A stretch of DNA of 64,000 nt from Sympetrum striolatum. Its lineage: Eukaryota; Arthropoda; Insecta; Odonata; Libellulidae. The DNA lies in assembly GCA_947579665.1 (NCBI GenBank), contig OX388351.1:52956939-53020938 (forward strand), read 5' to 3'. Below are positions 1 to 11,720 of the stretch, piece after piece (position 1 is the first letter of the stretch; the number at the start of each line of letters is the position of its first letter). A program made the translations under genes and the position numbers. A model generated the notes under the pieces. It searched no databases, was not told the DNA's origin, and saw only the letters and a list, made by a program, of their open reading frames with translations.

Positions 1-239
1 CAGAATGCGTTTTGTGTTCTAAAAAATAGAAGTACTTTAAAGCTCTCATTTAAAATAGAATACTGACGTGTTTTAATTCTGAATTCTGCACGTAGATGTA
101 GGCGAAAAGAAAAGAAACATAGACGAAAGTAATGGCTCGGATCCGCCCTGTTTGTCTTCCCGAAGACCTCTCGACTTCCGATCGGGGATACGAATAAATC
201 AAACGTCGGAGAGCACGCGGAGAATTGAGTAAACAGAAA

Positions 240-660
240 GGGGCCAATTGGGGTGCCTTGGGGGATTCACACGCTCCCACCGAATGAGTCTTAGGGAAAT
301 CGCGCCCGTGACGTGGCCGTGGATGCAGTTCATCGGCCGGCCACCGTCCACGCCTCCGGTGGAGGAGCAGGTGGGGAGGATGAGATTCAATGGGCGGATG
401 AATGGGGAGAGCATGAATGGGCGAGTGTAAGAACCTCTCTCTCAGACTGGTTTCTCCGCCTTATGATCACTTATAGAATGAGGGCCCCCTCCACAAGCCT
501 ATTACATCGACTCTCTTCTGTTTTTTCCTCTCCCTTCCCTCCCCTGTTACCTCTGTCGTATTTATTTTTTTACGTTTGTTGCTCAAGGGTGTTACCTCGG
601 AGGTCATGGTTTCCTGGCTCCGGCGCGAGATGGGGCGGCGGTCGGGTCCATCCGTGGTGT
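240..660. other. GC-richer, CpG-containing block
   Basis: This block is clearly richer in G+C and CpG than the AT-rich DNA after it. It contains a short inverted repeat around CCTCCGGTGGAGG (about 352-364) and repeated ATGGGCG-like words between 388 and 424. Open frames on both strands overlap here, as expected where stop codons are rare, and none resembles a known protein. It could be a regulatory element or part of a non-coding exon. Bases 1-240 show nothing I can assign. Confidence 0.35.
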
Positions 661-1309
661 TAAATGGGAGGTTTCGGACGAGGTTGTTTGCGCCAAACTG
701 AGGTTTCTGTTGTTTGTGTGACCCTCTCTAATGAGTATATGTTTTCTTTCTAAACATGTTTGACGACATAGCAACTTCATTAACTTTTATGGTATATTTA
801 CCGAAGAATATGACCCGACCAAATTTGTAAAATTAGGATTAATATACCTAATATATCAGTCAAATCGTGTATACAACAAAAGCAATTTGAAGTTGTAATC
901 GTCGAATGGACTTACCATTTCCATTTATTTAATTCATTCAATGAAAAAATTATGCTTTCACACCTAGGAAAATTGGAAATCTTATTTTCTGTCTTCAGTG
1001 TTTACTATGGCGTCTTCGTTTTGAACGTCTGTCATTCTAAAAATGGTAATATTTTTCTAACACTAAAAAATACAATTCTATCGACCAATGCTTCTAAAAT
1101 AGAAAATAAAGAAAAAGTTTCTGTCATTTTGTCCTGCAAGGCAGTTAGCAGTTCCCTTAATGTGAAGATAAGTTGCATTGCGTAACACTGAATGTGCAAT
1201 TTAGGTAGTTTCTTAACTTTTCAACCCTTGGTTGTCAACTGGATAAACTCCATAGGTAAAGGCAACTATGTATATTATTTTCAGACATCAGTATTATATT
1301 GAATATTTT
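661..1309. other. AT-rich tract, nothing recognised
   Basis: This is AT-rich sequence with frequent stop codons in all frames. I see no RNA gene, no repeat matching another part of the window, and no protein similarity. Confidence 0.5.
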
Positions 1310-1531
1310 TCAGAAATTAATATTTATTGTGAAAACAGATGTTTTGTTCCCTTCCTCTAAACTCTCATTTATAAACGATTTCAACTCTTGGATTGGTTGG
1401 ATTTTATTTCTCGAATTTCTTCCACAGACACTTTTCTTCACATTAAGAGCTTCACAGGCATCTCTTTTCGTAAACATTAGCTGAAATTTAAAGAAATTAT
1501 GGAATTTTGTGAATTCTACATCGATTATCAA
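1310..1531 (-). pseudogene. Possible LINE reverse-transcriptase N-terminal remnant (weak)
   Basis: A minus-strand open frame of about 73 codons ends with IQELKSFINESLEEGNKTS followed by VFTININF. This loosely resembles the first part of non-LTR reverse transcriptases, where a helix and a short 'SL..G..T' turn lead into the first catalytic strand (F-hydrophobic-D-x-x-K-A-F). The catalytic aspartate is not visible, so if it is LINE-derived it is decayed. The resemblance is short and could be chance. It lies on the same strand as the better-supported LINE remnant at 2053-2265, but in the wrong order to be the same copy. Confidence 0.18.
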
Positions 1532-1782
1532 GGGCTCAAGAAATCAATTTAATCTGTAAAGAATGCATTTTCTTTCTACATATCTTTAGGTCTCCAATCA
1601 AAAAGGGTGTTGATTTTTTTCAGATTTAGACTGTTTGACTTCGTTTAGTGTTTTTCCTTTTATGAAACATTTGAGGTACCAAATGGTCCGAGTAGATGCA
1701 TCTCTAGCGTATTAAAACAGTACATTGGAGTTTTCCTAAAAGGTTTAAATTTTGGGAATAACAATTCATTGATTGATTCTGA

Positions 1783-2265
1783 TAATAATAAATAATTTTT
1801 ATTACACCCTTTTACAAATTTGATGCAACATACAATGTTTTGGCCATATAGTTGACCAGAAAGAACACAAAATAATAAATAGGTACCCCGGAGGAAAAAG
1901 AACCTGTCTCGGGGTTACCTCAAATGATATTTGCATGCAACCAAACAAAAACAATACAAAAAAACTACAATGCCACAAAAATTACATAGAAACCATATAA
2001 TGAAAAAAAGGAAAAACAAGAAAGGTGTATTTACCAAATATTTTCTAAATTTTCATTTGAAAAGATTAAATTCTCTTAGATATACAAACACATAGGTTGC
2101 ATTAACCAGATCACCTGGGAGGAGAGAGAATAACTTAGGTGCTAGACACACATACGTATGTTTGAAGAATTCATACTTAGGTCGTATTACTATAGACGTT
2201 CCAGCTCTTAAATTTTGTTGTAAGTCTTTGTATTTAATGCTGTGTCCTCCCCTATTGCAAAACAT
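1783..2265 (-). pseudogene. LINE ORF2 C-terminal fragment plus 3' UTR and A/T-rich tail
   Basis: The minus-strand frame 2265 to 2053 (ATG at 2265, 70 codons) contains HSIKYKDLQQNLRAG and, after a gap, YVCLAPKLFSLLPGDL, then a short hydrophobic end. This matches the pattern of the region after the reverse transcriptase in Jockey/CR1-like LINEs: a basic H-x-x-x-x-x-x-L-R stretch, then a P-K-L/I-F-N-x-L-P motif and a terminal F-K-x-x-L-like tail. On the minus strand about 250 bp of non-coding sequence follows, with an imperfect hairpin (GGTACCCCG near 1882 against CGGGGTTACC near 1910). It ends in an ATT/TAA-rich run at 1783-1800, as LINE 3' tails do. The frame has a stop just upstream, so the copy is truncated or frameshifted. 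The clade is inferred. Confidence 0.6.
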
Positions 2266-2369
2266 AAATCAGTGGCTAAATTTTTACCGTCTACGCTATT
2301 CATCAATGTCTTCTTATCGAATCCTTACGATGCTATTTCGAAATAGGCGTTGAGTAACTTTAGCTCTCT

Positions 2370-2760
2370 CCCCTTCGGAAACTCCAAAATCGGGATTCAT
2401 TCCAGTTCATTTGAAGCTGGATATCCAAGGACGAAACCAGCGATTGAGCATCCGCTTCTCAGTTCTTCCGCTTCGAATAATATCCAAGCTTATCGAGTCA
2501 ATCTAATTATGTGAGAGGGATTTCGAACATTTTATGGGACATGGAGATGACAGCCCATTTATACCGATGGAGTTTTATTCGGGACTTATCTCCGGCGGAG
2601 TTGCTCTCAGGGAAATGGTCTGTTTCTGCCTCCATCGCGTCGAAGGGCGCCTGATAAAAAACAACCGCCTCGCCTACAACGTAACGGTCCCGAAGATTTC
2701 CTCCCCACTTCTCCGGGGTTTCTCAATCTTTCTGCTGATATAATTTTCCACTCTCCCCTG
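2370..2760. other. GC-richer block
   Basis: This is a moderately GC- and CpG-rich stretch with CTC-rich runs at its right end. The 69-codon open frame starting at 2534 does not resemble a known protein. It is one of a series of such blocks spaced every few kilobases; a regulatory role is inference. Confidence 0.3.
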
Positions 2761-2944
2761 TACTCCTATCTCATTCTCCTCTTCCTATCTCGGTATTATC
2801 ATAAGAATGTTTCAACCAAAGTTAATTATGTAACAAGTTGTGGCTGTAAGGATTTATGGCGGTCATCGGCTGTGATTCTTCCGAGCTTCGGCAGGTCGGT
2901 TTAGGATTGAGTTTATTTATTGCCCCGCGCGATGGGAGGTGACG

Positions 2945-2955
2945 GGAATTGAACC
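2945..2955 (-). repeat. Isolated tRNA-type B-box match (weak)
   Basis: On the minus strand this reads GGTTCAATTCC, a full match to the Pol III B-box consensus. I find no convincing A box at the expected distance (higher coordinates). It may be a scrap of a tRNA-derived SINE, or chance. Confidence 0.2.
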
Positions 2956-2959
2956 TATT

Positions 2960-3494
2960 GCTAAATATTATGGCTACTTAAGGTTGTTTACCGTGTTAAT
3001 GATGGGCTGTATATTTTGGAGTCGAACTGGACGTTGGTCATCATCAGTGTTAAATTTTGGATTCTCTCGTGAGAAAAATCTGAAGCCGGAATAGTGTTGC
3101 GTAAAACCAGGAGCGTTAATCATCGTAAGAGCGGTTTAAAAAAATGTTAATTTAGTGCCTGGAATACCTGCCCCGAAAGTAGGAGACCTAAGTTCGGCTT
3201 CCTGTCATGTTGTTATGTTTCATTTCTGTCTATCCTTGATTTTCAAAGAGTATGCTTCCTCTTGTTAAGTTTAATAAATTTTCCTCGTTCTCAGTTATAA
3301 ATTTTCCTTCTTATTCTCTCACATTTTGGGTCATTTTTGGCGAGTGGAAATTGCACGTTACTGTTTTTTCTCTGCAGAAAACGTTTACGAGAAATGTTTT
3401 CAATTTCCCTGCTATTGGTCGAATATATTTGTGGCCCTTACTGTTCTAAGGAAATTCCCAAAATTTGTTCCTCTGAGATGCTAGCTCACAGTCG
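2960..3494. other. No assignable feature
   Basis: This is AT-rich to mixed sequence. Overlapping short open frames at 3252-3534 are rich in F, S and L codons, as expected of T-rich non-coding DNA. No repeat or RNA was recognised. Confidence 0.45.
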
Positions 3495-3806
3495 TTATTG
3501 GTTGGTGTTGGTAGTGACATTTCTAGGATCATGAGAACCTACAGTTACATTTTGTTCAAAGTCCCTAGTGTCCTGACATCTGAACATTAGTACCCTCGGA
3601 TCAAAAAGACGTTTAGAAGTGATATAGTTTGAATTTTCATCACAATTTAGCATATTAGGCTTTATGATTGTATAGTTCGTGCAGCCACATCTTGCTGCAT
3701 GCAATATTGTCAATATTTTGGGAAAGTGGCGTGCCGTACAGAGAAAAATACGTCCCTCCTTAAATTCTTGTCTCAGTCGTTCAGTCTTGCTCAAAGCGGA
3801 TTCCAA
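3495..3806 (-). CDS. Open frame of unknown status, possible exon (very tentative)
   Basis: This minus-strand frame of about 103 codons begins at a TTG rather than an ATG and ends at TAA. Its predicted peptide has a balanced, protein-like composition (for example ERLRQEFKEGRIF and SKRLFDPRVLMFRC) with four or more cysteines. I recognise no family or motif. There is no clear splice acceptor or promoter, and frames of this length are expected by chance here. It is listed only because its composition differs from the F/L/S-rich chance frames nearby. Confidence 0.12.
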   Translation of the reverse strand: MESALSKTERLRQEFKEGRIFLCTARHFPKILTILHAARCGCTNYTIIKPNMLNCDENSNYITSKRLFDPRVLMFRCQDTRDFEQNVTVGSHDPRNVTTNTNQ

Positions 3807-4954
3807 GGGCGTACTACCTTAAACCTCACCTTACGTAGTAGGCCTCATTCCGTCTCCAAAGATGTTGGTTGGTAGAGGTGGAGGGACTAAAATCGAATCA
3901 GACTCCAGTCTTGCGTCTGTTCAAGAAGGAAATTAGTTTGAACTCCGGGAATTTGTTTCCGAATTCCCACTATTCTGTAGCTCACAGTACTATAACAAAA
4001 CATAATTAATTAAACGTTTGAGTGTCACTTAATTTTGTTCGATTAACTTGAGAAAAGGCGCCGCAATACACGTTAATGAATGATACAACAAGTTTCTAAT
4101 ATCCTTTTGACTTTTTTGTCATCTTGTTCATAGGATTGTGAAGTTCCATTCGATAAGAAAGACTTTTTATACATCTTTCGAAGACGGGATTTTTTTATGG
4201 ACTGCTGCGCTCCCAATTTTCATTTTTTTCCATTATTTCGCTTTCCTGCTTTTCCCACTCGTTGCGTATTTTTTTATTCTATTTTTATAGGTTTACTCCT
4301 TTTCTTCTGTGCTTCTTTTGCTTACTCATTTATGTCATGCTGTGTAGATTCAATACACTCGTTCGTAGAGCAGTTCAACCGTGAGATCTCGGAATTTTCC
4401 ATCGAATACTTCCATCTTCGTCGATTTGAGCCATATTTCTCTCCTTGTTTAATAACTATAATAGTTTTCTGCTAGTTTCATTTTTACTATTAAAACTTCA
4501 TATTTTTGGTTCTTGGCTATTTTTCTAGCTTTAATTAGAGAGGAAATAATCAAAAGCAATATCTTAAAAGAATAAATTAGGTAAAACTGTTATTAATTAG
4601 GATAGTATTGAACTAGTAACATAGTGAGAAATTTATAGATGCCACTCTTGTTGATTCATACCAATACGAGTAGTAGTCAAGACGCCTTATTTTGTGAAGC
4701 AGTTAAATGAGGCTTGTCTTACATTTTTTCTTACCTTTATTGCCAAATTAATATTATTGTTGCAATTCCTTAGCCTCCCTAAATCAACTAAGAGCGATTT
4801 AACAGGTAGTAAAGGAAAACAAGACAGCACAAATGGAAAATCAGTAGTAAAATACGCATTTAGGATACTTTGCAGGTCATTTTGTTAATCGAGAAAGTTA
4901 TTAAATATTGTTTGAATCACAACAGTGCACTTTGGGTTTAGATGTTAGATGAGT
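3807..4954. other. AT-rich tract, nothing recognised
   Basis: T-rich sequence with short chance frames. I see no RNA gene and no repeat shared with other parts of the window until the LINE tail repeat that begins at 4955. Confidence 0.45.
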
Positions 4955-5002
4955 GAGATGGAAGAAGAGACTTTTAAGTCTCAATCTCGCCCAAATAAAG
5001 AC
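4955..5002 (+). repeat. LINE 3'-end hairpin repeat, copy 1
   Basis: This copy reads GAGATGGAAGAAGAGACT, then a loop TTTA, then AGTCTCAATCTCGCCC and AAATAAAGAC. The perfect stem GAGACT/AGTCTC lies just before a conserved ATCTCGCCCAAATAAAGAC end. The same block recurs at 5924, 25495, 54129 and, inverted, at 54297. At 25546 it is followed by a long (TAA)n run, as expected of the 3' terminus of a TAA-tailed non-LTR retrotransposon. This copy has lost its tail. Coding sequence upstream is not recognisable. Confidence 0.6.
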
Positions 5003-5923
5003 GAAGACTTTTGTTACCGTAGTAATGGTATAAATGTATCACTGAGTTGTTTACATCACTTTATAATAGCTAATACTAAAGAATTTCAGCATGATGATGA
5101 CACGCTAGTGAGATATTTATTTGTTTTAAGTGTGAAAGAAATATTTGTGAATCCCTCCTCAGGGCTTTGTGCCCACAAAAATTTTAAAATACACTCCGCA
5201 CGCCCAAGTTAGTTTCCTTAAATTACTTTAAATTTAAGGGTTGAGCAAGGTTTATCAAATTTCTTCGAAAATTGAGGCAAGTTCGATACAGTTTAAAAGT
5301 CTCGTGGCTCTTTTTAAGGAATGATGCGAAAGTAATCTTAATGAAGAAATTTTCTCTGATTAATTTTCTGAGATGCTAAGTTTTAATTTGATTCAGTGGT
5401 ACGTCAGAATTGCAACGGTTATGTATATCGCTGAAAAATGAGTAAATTTGCTTTCATAAAGAATTATTTATCTTATCTTATCATATTGCAACTTTAATAA
5501 AGATTACTTATCGTAAATTAGCATAAATGCGGTGTTCTCGTTATCTCTCGTAAGAATTTGCGCAGCAAAATTTATATTAGTTTATCAGTGCTCTCCTATT
5601 AGTGAGTAATTAGTTACTCAAGCTTTCGCTTGAGTTGACCTTTGCTTCTGATGATATGGATTCAGTTACTCTTATGAACATCTCACATTCCTTATATTTT
5701 GGCTGTTAAAATATCATAAACTATTAGGAGAACTAAATAAACTATGAATGGAAAGTTGTGAGTTATGAATTTAACTGTGCCACGCCAATGTACCACACTA
5801 TTGCTAGACTTGATCTGTATACTTTAATAAGTAAATTTCAAACATATTTATGGTATTCATCTAATTGTTTCTCATACTATTCTCTTTAATTTCACTATGT
5901 TTCTATAATTAATGGCGATGGGT
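5003..5923. other. No assignable feature
   Basis: AT-rich sequence between two copies of the LINE tail repeat. A short GGGC/GCCC hairpin lies near 5162-5174. No gene or repeat was recognised. Confidence 0.4.
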
Positions 5924-5990
5924 TAGGTATAAGGAAGAGACTTTTAGTCCCAATCTCGCCCAAATAAAGACCATTATCATTATTAATAAG
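5924..5990 (+). repeat. LINE 3'-end hairpin repeat, copy 2, with ATT-rich tail
   Basis: This copy reads AGAGACTTTTAGTCCC followed by AATCTCGCCCAAATAAAGAC and a degenerate tail of ATT/TAA triplets to about 5990. One side of the stem has changed (AGTCCC for AGTCTC), leaving one mismatch. The triplet tail supports a LINE 3' terminus on the plus strand. Confidence 0.6.
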
Positions 5991-6369
5991 ATTGTTCATT
6001 CATCCTTTATGCAGTAGACGGAGTGACAACTATTTTCTAGCATTTTACTGTCGCGTAGTATTTATGAAAAATAAAAACTTTGAAGCAATTTTTCTACCGT
6101 CTATCAGCTATCATTTTGCAGCAACTGACAGACCTTACTAACAGGATGGAAAAATAATATCTACTACGGTTTTCGAGATTGCATTATCTATGAAATAATT
6201 GAATGAATCATCGAAAATTACTTCCTTTTTCTAAGGATTCCCATCCTTGACTACAATTAAAAAATGCAATACTTGTCTAATGGATCCTATATATCATTTG
6301 CGTAAGTGGATTCTAACTTGCGCAAGATTAGATAATTCCGTTGTTTGTTTACGCTGCATCCCCGTTTCC

Positions 6370-6990
6370 CTTCAAAACGAGGATAAGATCGATGCTCGCG
6401 GATAGTAGACGGGTGTGAAATGTTACGACTCTATCCCCTGCCATACGCCTCCCGGTCATAACTCAGAATTCCTGATACGATTTCCCCACCCCCTCTCCGG
6501 GGCATGGAGTCGTAGTGAGGGGAAAGAGAGGAACAGGTTGCTCTGAGATGCTTTTGAATGGAGGGTACAGTGGAGTGGGGAGGCTGGGTATGGGCGGGGG
6601 CAGGAGATAGGGCCGTGGGAATGGACCAGAACCGAGATTTTTGCCTTGCTCTTTTCTTCCTCCCTCTCCCATTTGGAATCGCACACGTGATGTCTTTTTA
6701 TATCTCTTGTTCCTTGCCGGAAACGGCCAGATTCTCTCTCTCTGCATCTCTCCCCTTCCCCTCCTTTAGGTTCAATCACATCATTCTCTTTACCTTATCC
6801 CCCCTTTCTTCCCCCTTCTCGTTATCCGTGCTTCGGGGGTCGCTGGGTATCTGCCCCAAATCGTGACCGATCCTCCCCCCGACGCGTGTCGGATCGAACT
6901 CGATTTGTGCGCCTAGTGATTGGTGAAAGGAAGGCACGTGTCTGGTGATTCTAGGCGGGAAGGCGAAGGGTTTTACGAGTGTTTTTTTTT
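6370..6990. other. GC-rich, CpG-containing block with two CACGTG E-boxes
   Basis: A G/C-rich block with CT-rich stretches. It contains CACGTG near 6684 and again near 6935, and a small hairpin CCGAC-GCGT-GTCGG near 6878. Overlapping open frames on both strands (6456-6866) look like by-products of low stop-codon density. It is a candidate regulatory element or promoter-proximal sequence. No TATA box or initiator can be tied to a transcript. Confidence 0.35.
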
Positions 6991-7311
6991 TTTGGAGCGG
7001 CCGAAGATGCAGTCGGAGTCCGGCCCTTGATTAATCGACTTCGAAAATTTGCGTGTCTCGAAGCGATGGGTTGTTGACCTCACAAATTTGATTAGAGAGA
7101 TCGCGTGCATCAAGTTGCTGGTGAACCAGTGTGATTGGAACTCTGGCTTGTTTATCCTTTTGGAAAACAGATAGCGAGGTACTAGATACATGTGTATTCT
7201 CTCATTTACAAGTAGAAGTTGTAATGAACGTAATAGTAATATAATCAACCGACTTTAAATACTAATCTTTAATTAACCAGATTATTAACTTATCCTAAAC
7301 TGCAAATGTTA

Positions 7312-7401
7312 GTAAGAAAATTGATGGTAAATCGTGAACAAATACAAAATTGTCTTGTAAGAAAAGTGATGGTAAATCAATAACATAAATAAAGATTTGT
7401 A
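7312..7401 (+). repeat. Two diverged tandem copies of a 45-bp unit
   Basis: GTAAGAAAA-TGATGGTAAATC recurs with an offset of 45 bp (starting at 7312 and 7357). The two units differ at several positions and diverge towards their 3' ends. This is a local tandem duplication with no evident function. The surrounding 6990-7950 sequence is AT-rich and otherwise unassigned. Confidence 0.5.
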
Positions 7402-7959
7402 ATCGTTGGTAATTAAAGTGAATGAAATGAAAGATATCTACATTTAGGGATATCAATTATTCTTACCTCATTTACTTATCCGCAGTAATGTCAATACTTG
7501 ACTGTTGTATTTGTCGCATACGATAATGAGAATTGTTGATCGTCCTCTACCATGAAGTTTAATTGGGTATCTTACTTAAGCAGTGCGCACAGTTTACTCT
7601 ACATCCCATAATGAGGTTATTGTAGTCAGGATATCATTAGACAAGTCTTGAATCTTCTAGGGCTGTCGATGATTGAATGGGTTAATTTTAAATCCTTGAA
7701 TCATTGCAACCATCTTAATTCCAGAGTTACCTAATTTTTTTTTATAGTGCTGATGTAACTAAATTTGCTATATTTATTTATACAAATGACTTCATGTAAT
7801 TAAAACATATTTATAAAAAAATTGGGGAAGATCATTTATCTCGTTTCCAAAATATTTTTCGCTCATTACTCAATGACGAAAATTTACGTCTTCTCAATTT
7901 TTACGTGTAATCATCCCTTGATAATGGATAGGAATGAAAATGAATCATCCTTAATTTTT

Positions 7960-8420
7960 TATGCGACCCAATCATGCACCCAGTACAGCACGACTGGTGG
8001 ATCCACACACGGTGGACTTTGCTGTGACAAAATGATTATAGGACAACGAACCCGGATCCTCTGTTTTGAGGGACCCATTTCCTCGTGTTTCACAGAGAAA
8101 CGTTTTGGACCTCCTTTTTCCCTTGGGACCCTTTGTGTATTTTTGTCTCCCTCAGGAGTCTGCAAACCTCGAAATTTTTTTCGGGTATGAAAGAGACCTT
8201 TTCTTTCTTTCTTGGAAATTAAACACGCTTTTTGTTGTCACTGTTCGAACTTGGGTGATCGTCAAGTGTGAAGTTAATTGTTCGACTGAGGCGCTTTTTG
8301 TGAGACGTGAGTTTTAATTCTCTCGTTTGTGGAAAGTTCTGTTGAAGTGGAGAGTGGTGTGGAATGGTTGGTGTCCTTCCTGTTTCTTGGGGCTTCGGTT
8401 ATCGGAAGTTCCGCATTCAG
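7960..8420. other. Mixed-composition block
   Basis: This is less AT-rich than its surroundings and includes the palindrome GTGGATCCAC near 7998-8007. The 122-codon frame starting at 7822 runs into it but resembles nothing known. A conserved non-coding element is possible but unproven. Confidence 0.25.
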
Positions 8421-10880
8421 TTCTTCACAGCCTCTGAAATACATTCAAGGATTATTTACATGACGAAATGCAAAATCATTTACTCCGAGAAAAATTCTGG
8501 GAAATAATTCAGTTTAATTTTCCCTTAAAATTATCATTACGAAATTTCCGAAAATTATTAAAAATAGCATGGAAAATACTTTTTCTGATAGTTATGGTAT
8601 GTTTACCGGTAAATTTTAGTATTTTTCATGTTAAGTTTAATGGCTAGTTTTATCATTCCGAAAGATTAAAATGCCAATATACTAAAGGTGAAAATACACC
8701 AAAATATGTTTAAGATTAAATATTGAAAAAATTATTGAAGATTTTGTCAAATTATTCAGCTTCATTTTTTAATTATAATATTTTTATATTTTTATATATT
8801 TATATTTTTAAATAACTTCATAAATTGATAAATAACAGTAGGAAATTACTTTTCGCAATACTCAGTTATTCTTTACCGATCAATTCTTGGCTATTTTCTA
8901 TTAATTTAATATTAATTATTATTAATTCTAATAGCTCTTTTTATTATTTCTAGAGGATAAAATGTTGATAAAGAGATGAAATTTCACCAAAAGGCATTGA
9001 ATCTTAAACTTAAAATTATAAAAAATTAATGTGAAATGTTTTTATAATCAACAATTTGATATAATTTTACTAATAATAAATTTTCTCGTTATAGGTAAGT
9101 ACTGATTCCTGTTATCCTGATTGTTTGCTGAAACCTCGTCGCAGTGAGTACAGCTAATAACATAAATTTAGAACGTGACTAATCTTTTGATGTCCAATGT
9201 ATGTATTATGCTTAAAGATCGGTTGAAAAAATTAGGATCTTTTATAGTGGGGCAATTACGTTAAATGGTTTTGGGCGTGAGGAGGTAAGTTTGAGTTTTT
9301 TCATCAATTGCACTGAGGGGTAAAACTCCCTTTGAATATTTCGGCTAAAATTTGACGAAAATGTTGGAATAGATCGAACACAACTCGTGTGGCTAGTTAC
9401 TTGTGAACTATAGCTTCTGTGAACTAGATTAAAGAGTGATTTCCCCAAAATTTCCGATTAATTCAAATACTCTTTAATGAATTTAAAAATGATTTTAAAT
9501 AGATATCTTCTGTGTTTAAAATGCGGATATTTTAATTTGTAATGATCAACATTATTGAAGGAGCTCTTTGCGTAGGACTGTAACTAGATACTCTTAAGAG
9601 GTCATGTTTTATAGTTATTAAGAAATTCTTCTATTTACGATGTAGCGGGACTCATTGCAAATCTTCTTAATTTTCTTAAAATTATTTGAGTTTGACTTTT
9701 ACGAACGTATAATATAAAGCTACCGATCATCGGTCACAAGAGTAGATAACGGTATTTCTGAATATTAGCAACACTCGTAAATTTTAATTACCCTCATTTG
9801 TATATACGACAGTTAAAAAAATGCTCCCGTCCAAGATGCGAGACTAATCTGCATGCGAAATTAATCTTTCTTGCGTATTAAATTTCTTTATTGAGTACCT
9901 TGGGTTTATGGAGTGGTTTCTTTAGCCCTTTGAATAATTTTCTCCCGAATTACTCACTTTATTATCTGGTGTAATATTTCATCGATGAGTTTTTAAAATG
10001 CCGTTGTGGACGTGGGAGCTTGCAATTTACTTTATGATTAGACTTACGGTAAAGCATAACTAACGTATTCCGATGAGCTTCTAATGTGATGTGATGCTAA
10101 ATATGCTATCAAAATCCTATATTATCCTCGGTTCTTTTATGTACTAAAAATTCATAAAATCTGTATAAATATATGTATATACAAATATACATGTGTATCA
10201 TTTCCGTAGTAGCAGATTGAAAAATCGGATATTTAGGGTACTAATTTCTCCATATTCTGCAGAGATTGCCTTGCACTCAGGTTTCGTATGAATTAAGTTG
10301 AACAAAATGAACGACTCAATCAATAAGTCCTGCATTAGTTCTTTCAAATTCATTATCATTCAATATTTATCCCAATTACACCTGAGGGCAACTTACATGT
10401 AAGTGTCGCTGATATTTTTAACTATAAAACCTTTCCATGTTCTCATGCAAAATTAATCAAGCTATCGAATATAAAATCATTTGATTTAATCTATAATATT
10501 TGATCAAAATGGAATACATGTTTCACTTTAAAGTTTTATTTTCATAAAATCTCGTGTCCTGAGTAGGCTAGCAATGACAAACCTAGATATCAATCTTATG
10601 AATAAAGTTTGATTTAGCATCCTAGCGAATATCACCTTTATATCAACGTCGGTTTTAGTTGAAGATATTCATCGGAAAAATGTGAAGTTTATGTGCAAGA
10701 AAATAATGTTATTCAAGATGTATTTCATAATTGGGTACCACCGTCGTTATACTTTATTGATGCTTTCTCAGACATTGATTTTAATTAGGAATATAATGTG
10801 CGTTTTATTGGTTCGGTTCGACATTTGCAATACGTGGTAGCATTTGTAAAACCACTTACATTTATCCAACTTCACGAATA
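8421..10880. other. Long AT-rich tract, nothing recognised
   Basis: About 2.4 kb of AT-rich sequence with a low-complexity TATATTTT run near 8775-8812 and scattered small AT palindromes (for example near 10166-10197). No coding, RNA or mobile-element signature was recognised. Confidence 0.45.
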
Positions 10881-10885
10881 AGCCA

Positions 10886-10971
10886 TATATTTATTACGGT
10901 ATAACAGGAGAATGGTGCGCGCAGTTGCGAATTTCGTGTAGAAAAGTGAAGATGGCGAAAATTAATTTTGA
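10886..10971 (+). repeat. Dispersed repeat (ACAGGAGAATGG family), copy 1
   Basis: TTTATTAC is followed by ACAGGAGAATGG, then a GCGCGC core and, after about 20 diverged bases, AAGATGGCG-AAATT-ATTTTG. The same ordered blocks occur at 39588-39658, and a shorter relative (TATAACAGGAG) lies near 48380. The element type is unknown. Confidence 0.45.
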
Positions 10972-11052
10972 AAAAAGATTCCCTACTGCTGAGCTTGTAC
11001 AAAAACCACAATACAAAGTTTTTGTGCAATTTTTCTAGTAAGGAATCTTTTT
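10972..11052. repeat. 81-bp foldback element
   Basis: The outer arms 10972-10987 and 11037-11052 are inverted copies with 15 of 16 positions matching (AAAAAGATTCC-TACT). An inner pair, GTACAAAAAC at 10997 and GTTTTTGTGC at 11018, also folds (9 of 10), with an internal loop between the two helices. The size and shape suit either a MITE remnant or a small-RNA precursor. I did not recognise a known microRNA in it. It directly abuts the dispersed repeat at 10886-10971, so it may be part of the same element. Confidence 0.5.
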
Positions 11053-11159
11053 AATATGATATTCCACCAAGTATTGCGAAATATTATTTAGTAATTTTGA
11101 AAACTTAACTAAAGGGTAGTGACTCCGTGATTCTCAGCACTGTAGTCCTCCAGGACTAG

Positions 11160-11720
11160 CATTAATCAAGTTTCGTTGTAAATGCAAACATCTTCAGTTA
11201 TTCACAGCTCAGTGTTTGGAGTCCATCCTCTCGCCGGAGAAGCAAATGCTCACCCTTGAGTTTCTCCATCGAAGGAGCTTTATCCCACTATCGTGGTCAT
11301 CGGTCGGCTGGATCCAGTCGCACCTGCTCGATACCGCTATACCCTCGGGTTTCCCTCCCTCATTTGTCAGATCTTTCGGAGCGTTCCATCTCCCGTGGAG
11401 CCGCGAACCCAAGGCGCCTCTTTCATCTCATTTGATTCCTCCACGCAGTTGCCAAACGGCCGAAATTTCGCGCGCGAAAAAAATCGCGCGTAAACGCGGC
11501 ATCGTCGCAACTCGCAGCGAATGACACATTGCGAGAGCGAGATTATGCATTTTTGCGGGTTGAAAGAGTTAAGTCCACGCTCCGTTTTTGAGTGAGAATA
11601 TTTTTCCACTAAGTTTCCGCCAGGATCTTCGATCTTTCGCGGTAGTTTAAACGATGGATCGATTCATATCGAAAGTTCGTTCTATCGCCGCGGTCGATTT
11701 TCGAAATATTTTCTATAAAC
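11160..11720. promoter_or_regulatory. CpG-rich island with E2F-like palindrome
   Basis: This block is strikingly CpG-rich against an AT-rich background. At 11466-11479 it has the perfect palindrome TTTCGCGCGCGAAA, which fits the E2F consensus (TTTSSCGC on both strands), followed within 15 bp by a second CGCGCG cluster. CCGCGG and several ATCGAT-like words lie near 11650-11695. Open frames on both strands (11209-11609) are probably composition effects. It is the best candidate here for a promoter or enhancer core, but no start site can be placed. Confidence 0.35.

Noticed and set aside
5140..5212. CCTCAGGGCTTTGTG as a reverse transcriptase PQG motif
   Set aside because: It lies after, not before, the LINE 3' tail, no flanking motifs follow, and the long frame reads it in another phase.
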